From: Candidatus Eisenbacteria bacterium
Lineage (GTDB): Bacteria; Eisenbacteria; RBG-16-71-46; CAIMUX01; JAHJDP01
Direction: 5' to 3'
NCBI GenBank assembly: GCA_018831195.1
Contig: JAHJDP010000035.1
Coordinates: 1 to 41,661, forward strand
Length of the DNA stretch: 41,661 nt
The notes beneath the pieces are model-generated. The model searched no databases and was not told where the DNA came from. It saw nothing but the letters and a program-made list of their open reading frames with translations. A program made the position numbers and the translations under genes. Positions 16,865 through 25,531 of this stretch are shown piece by piece. Numbering within the stretch: position 1 is the stretch's first letter; every line of letters starts with the position of its first letter.

Positions 16865-17641
16865 ATGAGATGGTTTATCATTTCGATTGTGATCACAGCA
16901 CTTGCATCCGGCGCCGCTTTTGCCGGTCCCAACGCCGGTGCTCGCCTGATGGTTCAGGGTAATGTTAATGGTGTGAGTACGAATGGCTTTATTTGCGCCG
17001 ACATTCCGATTCCTTCGACCTGTGAAGAGATGGATCCCAGCGCTATACCTGATTCAGAGACATCCTTGTATTGGTATTTAGCGGTTGTGGTTTCTCCCCC
17101 CGATAACACACCCAATTTCAATACCATCGTCTTCGGCCTGGGGGATTACATAACGGCGGATACATATATTGGGTATTGGGGTCCGTGTATTGCCGGCGCG
17201 CTTGAGATCTCCACAGATGGTTGGCCATTTCCTGGCGAGGGTACGGCGGTGAGCTGGACTCCTGATTGCGTGTACGGCTATATGGAGCCGGTCTATTACT
17301 TCGGCGTTTATGGTTATGCCGCCGGCGATATTCCGCTGGATGTTCATCCCATTCAGGGCGGCGTTGTTGTTGACTGTTCGGTGGATCCTCAATCCGACGA
17401 TTTTTTTGGGTTCGGCGCCATGGGTGTGGCCGGCAGTCCCGGCTCCAACCCCTACTGCCCCGGCTTGGAACCGGCTCCCGGCGCCTGCTGTTTTGGCCCC
17501 ACCGTCTGTGTGATGCTGCTCGAAGAGGATTGTCTGAGCGAGGGTGGTGAGTGGTATGGTGGTGACTGCGAGGATGCGCCTTGTGGTCCGAACCCAACTC
17601 AGACGACAACCTGGGGGAGCATCAAGAGCGTTTATCGTTAA
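16865..17641 (+). CDS. Exported TWGxIK-tail protein, paralogue 4 (with GACC cysteine module)
   Basis: A 258-residue protein. The signal peptide (WFIISIVITALASGAAFAG) differs from those of 2 and 3, but the mature core (GPNAGARLMVQGNVNG, NTPNFNTIVFGLGDY, YGYMEPVYYFGVYGY) and cysteine module (PGACCFGPTVCVMLLEEDC) are the same type, and the tail is TTTWGSIKSVYR. AAGGATGAAG precedes the ATG. It lies outside the nearly identical duplicated segments and is an older copy. Function unknown; probably displayed on or released from the cell. Confidence 0.87.
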   Translation: MRWFIISIVITALASGAAFAGPNAGARLMVQGNVNGVSTNGFICADIPIPSTCEEMDPSAIPDSETSLYWYLAVVVSPPDNTPNFNTIVFGLGDYITADTYIGYWGPCIAGALEISTDGWPFPGEGTAVSWTPDCVYGYMEPVYYFGVYGYAAGDIPLDVHPIQGGVVVDCSVDPQSDDFFGFGAMGVAGSPGSNPYCPGLEPAPGACCFGPTVCVMLLEEDCLSEGGEWYGGDCEDAPCGPNPTQTTTWGSIKSVYR

Positions 17642-17690
17642 ACAGGTGGACCGCGCCGGCGATCTTGTCAGCCACCTTGCAGAGTGATCC

Positions 17691-17715
17691 GCTCCTGGAT
17701 ATGATACACAGGAGC
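17691..17715 (+). terminator. Hairpin between the paralogue cluster and the sulfatase gene
   Basis: GCTCCTG (17691-17697) pairs with CAGGAGC (17709-17715). There is no U-tract, so termination is uncertain. Confidence 0.3.
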
Positions 17716-17755
17716 TCCGCTATGACTTGATGGATTCACTCTAAAAGGGACTGAG

Positions 17756-19168
17756 ATGAGAAAGAAGATCCTGCCCACACTCTTCATCACGCTCGCTCTT
17801 GCCGTGGGGGGATGGGGGCTGGCCTGTCAGATGGGCCGGGGAACGCCTCCTCAGATAAACGTGCTGCTGATCACCCTTGATACAACCCGTGCCGACTATC
17901 TCGGCATATACGGCCATGACAAGCCGACGAGCCCCAATATTGATAAACTCGCTGAAGAAGCCGCCGTGTTCGATTGCGCCATCGCCCAGGCCGCGGTGAC
18001 ACCCGTTTCCCACGCCTCGATTCTGACAGGTTTAAATCCCTACAATCATCGACTGCGGGTTCTTCACGGGCTGACGGAAAATGTCCTTGAAGAAGACCAG
18101 ACGACACTGGCCGATTTTTGGAAGAACGCGGGCGGGCAGGCCTCAGCCTTCGTCAGCGCTTTCCCGGTCAGCGCCTCCTTCGGTTTGGATCAGGGGTTCG
18201 ACCCTTTCGATCAGACATTCCCTCAGGCCGACGGGGAAGGGGTTGTCACCCAAGCCGGTTCGATCAATACGGGAAAGAGCCAGCGCCGGGCCGATGCGAC
18301 GACCGACGCGGCGCTCGATTGGCTGCAGAACGGCATGACGCCGGACAAACCGTTTTTTATGTGGGTCCACTACTTTGATCCCCATGACACCCTTGTCCTG
18401 CCGCCGCAGGATCAGCTCGATGGCATGCTTGACGGCCCCTTCAAGGCTGCATCAGAAGAACGAAAGGATATTCTTCGAGCCATTTACAATTGTGAAATTC
18501 ATTATATGGATGAGCAGATCGGCCGGCTCTTCGATGCTTTCAAGAATAAGAAGTGCTGGGAGACGACGATGATCGTTGTCGTGGCGGATCATGGGGAAGG
18601 ATTGGGGGATCATAATTGGTGGTCGCACGGCCTGCTCTATGCAGAGCAGATCCGGGTTCCTCTTCTCATTAAGATCCCCGGGGCGTTGGGCGGAAAGCGG
18701 ATCCCTTCTCTGGTGCGAACGATTGATCTGATGCCGACCATCCTGCAAGCGGCCGGAATCGAAGAGGAGCGATGGCCCGCAATGGACGGCGAGTCGCTCA
18801 TACCGACAATGCAGTCCGGCCATACCCCTTCGGCGCTGACCGCCTATAGCGAGTCGGTGAACATCATGAATTATGGCCGGCCCGATATCATGAACATTTG
18901 GGATCGGAAAGACGACAAACTCTACTGCCTCACCACGGCGACGGGGAAGTTGATCTACCATCAGCTGAAACCGGAGAAGAGCGAGTTTTATAATTTAATA
19001 AATGATCCGCACGAACTGGCGAACCTGATTGGGCAGGATTCTCAAGAAAGAGACGCCCTGACCAGAACGCTGCAGGCGATGAATATCTTCTCTGAGCATA
19101 TGCCGGGAATGACGGCTACCGATCTCGAGCGGGCCCGCCGTTTGAAGGGGCTGGGATACATTGAGTAA
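17756..19168 (+). CDS. Sulfatase-fold (alkaline phosphatase superfamily) lipoprotein
   Basis: A 470-residue protein. The N-terminal hydrophobic segment ends GWGLACQMG, a plausible though non-ideal lipobox with Cys at about 24. The metal-binding start LLITLDTTRADYLGIYG is typical of sulfatases, as are VVVADHGEGLGDHNWWSHG and TIDLMPTILQAAG. At the nucleophile site the formylglycine motif CxPSR is replaced by TPVSH, so Thr stands where Cys would be and a true FGly sulfatase is unlikely. A phosphodiesterase or phosphotransferase role on an envelope substrate is possible. It ends RLKGLGYIE, as many of these proteins do. A terminator follows. Confidence 0.85.
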   Translation: MRKKILPTLFITLALAVGGWGLACQMGRGTPPQINVLLITLDTTRADYLGIYGHDKPTSPNIDKLAEEAAVFDCAIAQAAVTPVSHASILTGLNPYNHRLRVLHGLTENVLEEDQTTLADFWKNAGGQASAFVSAFPVSASFGLDQGFDPFDQTFPQADGEGVVTQAGSINTGKSQRRADATTDAALDWLQNGMTPDKPFFMWVHYFDPHDTLVLPPQDQLDGMLDGPFKAASEERKDILRAIYNCEIHYMDEQIGRLFDAFKNKKCWETTMIVVVADHGEGLGDHNWWSHGLLYAEQIRVPLLIKIPGALGGKRIPSLVRTIDLMPTILQAAGIEEERWPAMDGESLIPTMQSGHTPSALTAYSESVNIMNYGRPDIMNIWDRKDDKLYCLTTATGKLIYHQLKPEKSEFYNLINDPHELANLIGQDSQERDALTRTLQAMNIFSEHMPGMTATDLERARRLKGLGYIE

Positions 19169-19177
19169 CGCCCTGCC

Positions 19178-19195
19178 GCCGGGAACCGGCTTTTT
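19178..19195 (+). terminator. Intrinsic terminator of the sulfatase-fold gene
   Basis: GCCGG-GAA-CCGGC followed by TTTTT, 9 bp past the stop. Confidence 0.8.
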
Positions 19196-19397
19196 ATTGG
19201 AAAGGGCATATAATGGCGGCCACTCTTGAAAATCAATAAGCTCCACGGGTAATATATAGGTGCAGGTTTGGTTCAAAGGTTTTTTAAATCGATTCGCCGG
19301 ATGAAGAAGGCCGGGGTTGATGTTGCAGGAGGAATAGAATACGTCCCGAACACCGGAATCCACAAAAGGGCTGCAGGAGAGAGCGATCCTTGTCGGC

Positions 19398-20639
19398 GTG
19401 AGTGACGGAACGACTTCGTTGAACAGCTTCGCTGAGGCCTGCCTCAAGGAATTGGATGAGTTGGCCTCCACGGCCGGAGCCAAGGTCGTCGGCCGTGTGA
19501 TACAGCGACGTCAATCGATTAGACCTTCCACCTTTCTCAGCCGCGGCAAACTCGACCAACTCAAGGCGGAAGTAGAAAAGACAAAAGCCAATCTGGTCAT
19601 TAGTGATGAGGATCTCTCACCGGCACAGGTCAAGAACCTGGAAAAGTATCTCGAGGTCAAGATCCTCGATCGCAGCGAGGTGATACTCGATATCTTCTCC
19701 CGCCATGCGCGGACGCGCGAGGCGATGACACAAGTTGAGTTGGCTCAGCTTGAATATCTGTTGCCGCGGCTGAGCGGCATGTGGGAGCACCTCTCACGTC
19801 TCGGCGGCGGGATCGGAACGCGCGGACCGGGTGAAACGCAGCTGGAGGTCGATCGGCGGCAGGTTCGCCGCAAGATATCCATCCTCAAACAGCATCTTGA
19901 GGTGATCGAGCGGGAGCGGGACACTCAAACGCGTCGCCGGAAGGATTGCTTCCGAATCTGTCTGGTGGGTTATACAAATGCCGGGAAGTCGACATTGTTC
20001 AATGCCATGACCCAGTCGGATGTGCTGGTGGAAGACAAGCTCTTCGCCACATTAGAAACGACGACGCGGCGTGTGTGGGTGGCGGGGGGTCCGGTTGTCC
20101 TCTTATCCGATACCGTCGGCTTCATCAGAAAGCTTCCCCACCACCTGGTCGCGAGTTTCAGGGCGACATTGCGCGAGGTAATCGAGGCCGATTTATTGGT
20201 CCAAGTCGTTGATGCTTCGCATGCCGATCTCGAGGAGCATATGCGAGCCGTTGACACCGTACTGGATGAAATCCTGCCGCGCCAGGTGATAAGGCTCCTC
20301 GTCTTTAACAAAACGGATCTCATCGATGATGAGGTCCGCGAACAATCCCTTCGCGCGCATCACACTCAAGCGGAGTTCATCTCAGCCTTCCGGCCGGAGG
20401 ATGTCGCCCGTTGCCGTGAGCGCATCGGGGTTGAAGTCCGCTCTCTGCGATCGCGCGCCCTGGTGACCTATCCCCACGCCATGCGGGGAGCGCTAAGCCA
20501 TCTGCTGTCCCGCGGACAGCGTGTGCGCCAAGCCTATCTGGAGACTGATGTGGAAGAAGAAATCTGGCTGGAGCCGGGTGATCTGGAGCAACTGAAGCAG
20601 AAAGGCGCCCGGATCGAAATGCTGGATGGCGCCGTTTAA
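19398..20639 (+). CDS. hflX: Ribosome-associated GTPase HflX
   Basis: A protein of 413 residues from the GTG. The N-terminal HflX domain (AGAKVVGRVIQRRQ, then STFLSRGKLDQL) is followed by the glycine-rich RLGGGIGTRGPGETQLE and the G domain with G1 GYTNAGKST, G3 DTVGFI and G4 NKTD. HflX splits stalled 70S ribosomes under stress. The start is uncertain: the family-typical ERAILVGVSD lies immediately upstream in the same frame, back to a stop at 19335, with no ATG, GTG or TTG there. A strong AGGAGGA at 19328-19334 is followed 6 nt later by an in-frame ACG (19341); a CTG is at 19371. The true start may be one of these. The 3' end overlaps the convergent metallo-hydrolase gene by 4 bp. Confidence 0.95.
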   Translation: MSDGTTSLNSFAEACLKELDELASTAGAKVVGRVIQRRQSIRPSTFLSRGKLDQLKAEVEKTKANLVISDEDLSPAQVKNLEKYLEVKILDRSEVILDIFSRHARTREAMTQVELAQLEYLLPRLSGMWEHLSRLGGGIGTRGPGETQLEVDRRQVRRKISILKQHLEVIERERDTQTRRRKDCFRICLVGYTNAGKSTLFNAMTQSDVLVEDKLFATLETTTRRVWVAGGPVVLLSDTVGFIRKLPHHLVASFRATLREVIEADLLVQVVDASHADLEEHMRAVDTVLDEILPRQVIRLLVFNKTDLIDDEVREQSLRAHHTQAEFISAFRPEDVARCRERIGVEVRSLRSRALVTYPHAMRGALSHLLSRGQRVRQAYLETDVEEEIWLEPGDLEQLKQKGARIEMLDGAV

Positions 20640-21514
20640 GGCAGGTGAATCCAGTCAAGCGCGCGATTCTGATGGCCGATATGCAATGTTACTTTCCCGG
20701 TGAGTCCCAAATCTGAAAGACACCGCTCAGCCGCATATAATGCTGATTCCGGCGTATTATTGTTTTCGCTCAGGTGTGCGAGGACCACGTGGCGCGGGAT
20801 ATTTTCGGGGGAATGATTGTAAACCCGGCGTATAACATCCGTCATTTGTTCATTGGATAGATGCCCGTTGGGTCCATCGACGCGATGCTTCAACCACGTC
20901 GGATAAGGACCATTGTGTAACATCGTGGAATCGTAATTCGACTCAAGGATCAGAAGATCGCACCCGCTTATGATTTCCTCCAATCCGCCCGGCAGATGTC
21001 CCAGATCGGTCAATGAGACGATCCGGCGGCCGTTGAATTGTAAAGAGTAACCCACCGTTTCCGCCGCGTCATGCGGGAGCGGGATGGGAAATATGTCGAT
21101 GGACCCGTGTCTGGTGCACCCGCCGGGGGTCAAATGAACCACTTTAGAGTGAACCGCGCCGGAGTGAACCGTTCCAGAATGAACCGTCGTGGAGAGCGCG
21201 AAATCGTCCCAGGTTGAGACCCGCTTGGCAAAAGACCGTGCCGCTGTGTAAACCGTCGCCCGCGACAGCTTCCGAAACTGGCGTAAACCTCGAATATGAT
21301 CTGTATGCTCATGTGTAATCAGAATAGCGTCGATCTCTTCAGAAGATAGCCCGGCCTCCGCCAGATGGCCGTTTAAGGCTCGAGCGGAAATTCCCGCGTC
21401 AAGGAGCAGCCGATGGTCACCCGTGTCAATGAGGGTCGCATTCCCTTTTGAGCCGCTGGCGAGGATTTTCACGCGCGCCGTGGATACTTGAAGTTCAGGG
21501 TTTGACGGATGCAT
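20636..21514 (-). CDS. MBL-fold metallo-hydrolase, WalJ/YycJ type
   Basis: A 292-residue protein. VKILASGSKGNATLI opens the fold, and the metal site THEHTDH comes near residue 77, with later ligands in SLTDLGH and VLAHLSENNN. This matches the WalJ/YycJ family of metallo-beta-lactamase-fold phosphodiesterases or nucleases linked to DNA repair or cell-wall homeostasis. An insertion between the metal site and the second half holds a short tandem peptide repeat (TVHSGTVHSGAVHSKVVH) encoded by 15-bp repeats at about 21139-21198. The ATG at 21514 was chosen; a TTG at 21550 would add 12 residues. It is transcribed alone. Confidence 0.88.
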   Translation of the reverse strand: MHPSNPELQVSTARVKILASGSKGNATLIDTGDHRLLLDAGISARALNGHLAEAGLSSEEIDAILITHEHTDHIRGLRQFRKLSRATVYTAARSFAKRVSTWDDFALSTTVHSGTVHSGAVHSKVVHLTPGGCTRHGSIDIFPIPLPHDAAETVGYSLQFNGRRIVSLTDLGHLPGGLEEIISGCDLLILESNYDSTMLHNGPYPTWLKHRVDGPNGHLSNEQMTDVIRRVYNHSPENIPRHVVLAHLSENNNTPESALYAAERCLSDLGLTGKVTLHIGHQNRALDWIHLP

Positions 21515-21572
21515 CCTGTTGTCTCTATCCTCATGAAAGATGTGATGCAAAAAATGGGGCTATGGAGGAAAT

Positions 21573-22811
21573 ATGTTCCCACCTGAAGGGACTCGAGTCC
21601 AGACCGGAGATCATCCATTTCCAACCGAGGGGGCCACAAAGGCCCTTCTTCAGGAAATGTCGCGTTTCAGCACCCTGGCCTCAATGGAGCGGTCAAGTTT
21701 CTGGAGGGACCATTCCGCCGAAGTAGAGCTCCTCTGCCATCAGGTCCAGCGGGGCGGGCCTGGCGCAAAGGCCCCGGTTCAGGACGATGCCCGGCATCTT
21801 CGCATCGTCCATTGGAACATCGAACGCGGTAAAAAGCTGCCGGTGATTCAGCATAACTTCCAGCAGCAGCGTGATCTTCAGGGCGCCGACCTCATTCTAC
21901 TCAACGAAGTCGATGTGGGCATGGCCCGGTCCGGCAACCGGCATACGGCCCGCGAGCTGGCGAATAACCTCGGCATGCATTGGATCTTCAGCCCCGCCTA
22001 TATCGAACTGACGAAGGGGATGAGGGAGGAGATCCAGGCCCCTGGGGAGAACAAAGATTCGCTCCATGGCCTTGCCGTGCTATCCAAGGAAGAGCCGATT
22101 CTCGTCGAGCGGATCGAGCTCCCGGAGATTTTCGACACCTTCGATTTTGTCGAGAAGCGTTATGGGTCGAGAATCGGGCTGCTCGTTCATTTCGGGCGGG
22201 CCTGGCAAGACCTGGTGGTCGCGATCGTCCATCTGGAAGTCCGTGATACTCCCGCAGGGCGCCGGCGCCAGATGCAGGCCCTCCTGAAGGCCATTGATCA
22301 ATCGCTGAAGAAAAACGGCCGGGAAAAGTCTCCGGTTCTGCTGGCCGGCGATCTGAATACCCACACCTTTCCAAGGGGAAGTTTTAAGCATAAAGCCAAC
22401 GCCGTGCGCCGGATACTGGGCACGCCGCTGGACCGGCTGGCCGAGGAGATGACCGAGCCCTGGCGGGACAACCGGGAACCTCTCTTCAGCGCCATGACCG
22501 ACGCCGGATATCATTATGAAGACCTCAACGACCGGTCACCGACCATCACCGTTCTGCTGCGGGGGGTCGAAGAGGCGGAAATGCTGCCCGCCCTCTTCCG
22601 CCGCTGGATCGGCCGGGCCGCGGCCCTTGGTGAACGGGTCTTCCCCATGCGGCTGGACTGGTTCGCCGCGCGGGGTTTCGGCCTCAACGGCGACAAGCAT
22701 CAACCTTTCCGCGTGACACGCGCCGCCACCGTCGTACCCTCTGCTTGGAGAGGGGATATCCCCTCCGATCACTTTCCGCTGCTGCTTGAATTGGAAATCT
22801 CCGGGACGTGA
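21573..22811 (+). CDS. Endonuclease/exonuclease/phosphatase (EEP) family protein
   Basis: A 412-residue protein. The EEP fold begins after about 75 residues: HWNIERGK (metal-site Asn near 82), LLNEVD (Glu 112), the GDLNTH catalytic block (259-264) and SDHFPL (398-402). The family hydrolyses phosphodiesters in DNA, RNA or phospholipids; the substrate cannot be read from sequence. No signal peptide is seen. The N-terminal extension (1-75) has no recognised domain. GGAGGAA precedes the ATG. It is 18 bp upstream of the Trk genes and may be cotranscribed with them, though no functional link is known. Confidence 0.85.
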   Translation: MFPPEGTRVQTGDHPFPTEGATKALLQEMSRFSTLASMERSSFWRDHSAEVELLCHQVQRGGPGAKAPVQDDARHLRIVHWNIERGKKLPVIQHNFQQQRDLQGADLILLNEVDVGMARSGNRHTARELANNLGMHWIFSPAYIELTKGMREEIQAPGENKDSLHGLAVLSKEEPILVERIELPEIFDTFDFVEKRYGSRIGLLVHFGRAWQDLVVAIVHLEVRDTPAGRRRQMQALLKAIDQSLKKNGREKSPVLLAGDLNTHTFPRGSFKHKANAVRRILGTPLDRLAEEMTEPWRDNREPLFSAMTDAGYHYEDLNDRSPTITVLLRGVEEAEMLPALFRRWIGRAAALGERVFPMRLDWFAARGFGLNGDKHQPFRVTRAATVVPSAWRGDIPSDHFPLLLELEISGT

Positions 22812-22829
22812 CCCTTCACGGGGGGTGAG

Positions 22830-23276
22830 ATGTTTGTTGTTGTGGTGGGTGCCGGGCGGTTCGGTAGTCTTGCCGCTCAGGCCTTGGCCGAGCAGGGTGT
22901 TTCCGTCACGATCATAGATCAGAGCCTGGACATCCTCGAAACGCTCCCCGAATCCTTCAGCGGTTTCCGTCTGGAGGGTGATGCGGCGGAATTGGAGACG
23001 CTGAAACGCAGCCGGATGGACGAGGCGGATGTCGTTCTCGCGGTCACGGAAAGCGACTCCCTGAATCTTCTGGTCGCGCAACTGGCCCGGGAGCTCTTCG
23101 GCGTGACCCGGGTGGTGGCGCGCATCTTCGATCCCGTCACCGAATCGGTCTACAAACATCTCGATGTCACTATTCTCTGCCCGACAACCCTGGGTTTGGA
23201 CAACCTCCTCTCCGGCTTGCTCAACCCGGAAAAACCCGGCGGCTCGAATCCATCAAAAGAAAAGAAAGACGGATAA
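22830..23276 (+). CDS. TrkA-N (RCK) domain potassium-channel regulatory protein
   Basis: A 148-residue protein that is a single RCK N-terminal Rossmann domain: FVVVVGAGRFGSLAAQAL binds NAD(H) or ATP, and GDAAELETLK follows at the usual place. No TrkA-C domain follows; the chain ends in a Lys/Ser-rich tail. It is the first of two TrkA-type proteins followed by the TrkH channel and probably forms mixed rings with the second. The next gene starts 1 bp after its stop. Confidence 0.9.
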   Translation: MFVVVVGAGRFGSLAAQALAEQGVSVTIIDQSLDILETLPESFSGFRLEGDAAELETLKRSRMDEADVVLAVTESDSLNLLVAQLARELFGVTRVVARIFDPVTESVYKHLDVTILCPTTLGLDNLLSGLLNPEKPGGSNPSKEKKDG

Positions 23277-23277
23277 A

Positions 23278-23946
23278 ATGGCTCGGCGCGTTCTCATCGC
23301 CGGTGAAGGCCGGCTGCTCTATTTCCTGGCCCGCCGTTTTCAGTCATCCCGATCGGAGGTGACGGTCATCTGTCCCCACCTCAAGGAAGCGGAACGGCTT
23401 TCCCGGCGCCTCAAATGTCTCGTTGTTCATGGGGATCCGACGCAACCCCGTTTTCTGGAAGAGGCGGGGGCGGGAAAGGCCGACGATGTGATCGCCGCAA
23501 CGGGCAGGGATGAAGACAATCTCGTCATCTGCCAGCTGGCGGCGCAGCATTTTGAGGTTTTGCATACCGTCGCTGTTGTTCAGGATCCCGACTTTGTCGA
23601 TGCGTTCCGCAAACTCGGCGTTGGAGCGGTAATCTCGACCACGGATATGCTGGCCCGCCTCGTTGAGAAACGAACGAGCTTGGAGGGGCTGGAGGATCTG
23701 GCGCCGGCGGCCGGGCAGGGTGTTATCGTTTCCGATGTCCTGTTGAAGGAAACCGATCACGCCGCGGGACACCGCCTCGACACGCTGGAATTGCCGGAAT
23801 CCTGCCTGGTGGGATCGGTAATCCGCGGTGAAAAGATGCTCATTCCCAAAGGTGATTTTCTTTTTGCCCCCGGTGACCGGGCGATCATTCTGGTGACGCC
23901 GGAAGTGGAGGAAGAAGCGATTCGCATCCTGAAAGAGGGACGGTAA
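23278..23946 (+). CDS. TrkA-type protein with TrkA-N and TrkA-C domains
   Basis: A 222-residue protein. Residues 1-125 form an RCK Rossmann domain with a less canonical loop (IAGEGRLLYFLA), and residues about 140-220 form a TrkA-C ligand-binding domain (AGHRLDTLELPESCLVGSV, then IPKGDFLFAPGDRAIIL). The ATG at 23278 comes directly after the previous stop (TAAAATG). E. coli TrkA has two such halves fused; here they are separate genes, one lacking the C domain. The stop overlaps a short reading frame that leads into trkH. Confidence 0.9.
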   Translation: MARRVLIAGEGRLLYFLARRFQSSRSEVTVICPHLKEAERLSRRLKCLVVHGDPTQPRFLEEAGAGKADDVIAATGRDEDNLVICQLAAQHFEVLHTVAVVQDPDFVDAFRKLGVGAVISTTDMLARLVEKRTSLEGLEDLAPAAGQGVIVSDVLLKETDHAAGHRLDTLELPESCLVGSVIRGEKMLIPKGDFLFAPGDRAIILVTPEVEEEAIRILKEGR

Positions 23947-24023
23947 TGCCGGGCGCGATGACGCCGGAAGCGGCGATGCGGGAAGCGGTAACGCCGGAAG
24001 CGGTTGCGGTGGAAGCGCCGTGA
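23946..24023 (+). CDS. 25-residue linker reading frame between trkA and trkH
   Basis: It starts at an ATG overlapping the TrkA stop (TAATG) and ends with a TGA overlapping the TrkH GTG (GTGA). The peptide is a degenerate repeat of about five residues (MTPEA, MREAV, TPEAV, AVEAP), encoded by four roughly 15-bp repeats ending GGAAGCG. It may simply carry ribosomes from one gene to the next. The repeats contain GGAAG motifs that could also serve as ribosome binding sites. Confidence 0.45.
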   Translation: MPGAMTPEAAMREAVTPEAVAVEAP

Positions 24024-25531
24024 GATACCGGGAGCGCCTGAACGCCGCCTATCGGGCGGTGGGCCGGGTCACAGCCTCCATCCTCATCCTGCTCGGTTTC
24101 ATCCACCTCGTCCCGCTGCTCGTTCTGCTTCCCTTTCCCCATGAATCGGCCGCGGCGACCGCCTTTATCATTCCCGCTGTCACAGGAATCATTCTCGGTC
24201 TCATCTTGTGGGTCTTGTTCCGGCGCGCTGATGTAACAATCCTCACACTGAGAGACGGGGTCTTGATCACCTTTCTCGTCTGGACGATCGCCTGTTGTCT
24301 CGGCGCCGTTCCCTACCATCTTCAGGGTCTGGGCTGGCGCAACGCCCTTTTCGAGTCGGTGAGCGGGTGGTCGACCACCGGGCTGACCGTCGTCGATGTC
24401 ACCCGGGCGAGTCCGTTGATTCTATTTTGGCGCGCGTTTCAACAACTGCTGGGCGGCGCCGGGTTGATCCTCGTCATGTCTTCAGCCCTCGCCGGTCCCT
24501 GGGCGACCGGACTGTATCAGGCCGAAGGGCACGGCGAACCCCTGCTGCCGCATATCGGCCGTTCCACCCGGGCGATCCTCGGAATCTATCTCGGTTATAC
24601 ATTACTCGGCGTCGGGGCTTTCTTGATCGCCGGCCTGCCCCTCTTTGAATCGATCCTCCATTCAATGACCGCTCTGGCCACCGGCGGATTTTCCACGCAA
24701 CCCGGCAGTCTTGGGGATTTTCATAGCATCAGCGTGGAAGGCGTGGCGATCGTTCTCATGGCGCTGGGCCAGTTGAACTTTCTCCTCCATTTCCTCATCC
24801 TGCGGGGGAAATGGCGGACGGTCCTCAAACACGGCGAGCCCCGCCTCTTTATCGGCGCTCTTCTCATCGCCGTGCCGCTGCTCTATTTCGGGGCGGCGCG
24901 CTCACTGTGGGGCATGGAATGGGGGATTCGCAGGGCGCTCTTCCAGGCGGTCAGCGCCCTCTCCGGAACCGGGTTTTCGATCGCCCCCGACGCCGAGTGG
25001 AATAGTCTCGGCGCGGCCGTGATTATCGGCCTCATGTTGATCGGCGGCGGCGTTAACTCTTCCGCCGGCGCGCTGAAGCAGCACCGGGTCTATCTCATCC
25101 TGAAATCGATGGTCTGGCAGATCCGCCGCTTCTTCCTCCCGCGGTCGGCTGTTTTTGTGCGCCAGATCTGGAAGGGGGAAGAGCGGGTCGTTCTGGAAGC
25201 GGAGCATCTTCAGGGTGTGGCCGGATACGTCATCCTCTATCTGTTCGCCTGGTCGATGGGATCGATCATCCTCATGGGATACGGGACGGGGATGCAGGCG
25301 GCCCTCTTCGAATTCGCCTCCGCCCTGGGCGGCGTCGGTCTCACCGTCGGCGTGACGAGACCCGATGCGCCGGGCGGCATTCTCTGGACCGAAATGATTG
25401 GGATGTTTCTCGGCCGGCTGGAATTTTTTGTGGTGATACTGGCGCTTGGAAAGATGATCATTGATTTCCGCGAGTTCGCCCGCTTTGGAATAAATCCCAA
25501 GGCGCCGCCGAAACTAGCGCAGGAAGATTAG
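24020..25531 (+). CDS. trkH: Potassium uptake channel subunit TrkH/KtrB
   Basis: A 503-residue membrane protein with four M1-P-M2 repeats. The selectivity-filter turns are visible in order: GWSTTGLTVVD, ALATGGFST, ALSGTGFSIAP and ALGGVGLTVGV. It is the pore through which K+ enters, gated by the TrkA-type RCK proteins encoded upstream. The start is a GTG at 24020 that overlaps the TGA of the 25-residue linker frame, suggesting coupled translation. The last 18 bp overlap the convergent transporter gene. Confidence 0.93.
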   Translation: MRYRERLNAAYRAVGRVTASILILLGFIHLVPLLVLLPFPHESAAATAFIIPAVTGIILGLILWVLFRRADVTILTLRDGVLITFLVWTIACCLGAVPYHLQGLGWRNALFESVSGWSTTGLTVVDVTRASPLILFWRAFQQLLGGAGLILVMSSALAGPWATGLYQAEGHGEPLLPHIGRSTRAILGIYLGYTLLGVGAFLIAGLPLFESILHSMTALATGGFSTQPGSLGDFHSISVEGVAIVLMALGQLNFLLHFLILRGKWRTVLKHGEPRLFIGALLIAVPLLYFGAARSLWGMEWGIRRALFQAVSALSGTGFSIAPDAEWNSLGAAVIIGLMLIGGGVNSSAGALKQHRVYLILKSMVWQIRRFFLPRSAVFVRQIWKGEERVVLEAEHLQGVAGYVILYLFAWSMGSIILMGYGTGMQAALFEFASALGGVGLTVGVTRPDAPGGILWTEMIGMFLGRLEFFVVILALGKMIIDFREFARFGINPKAPPKLAQED

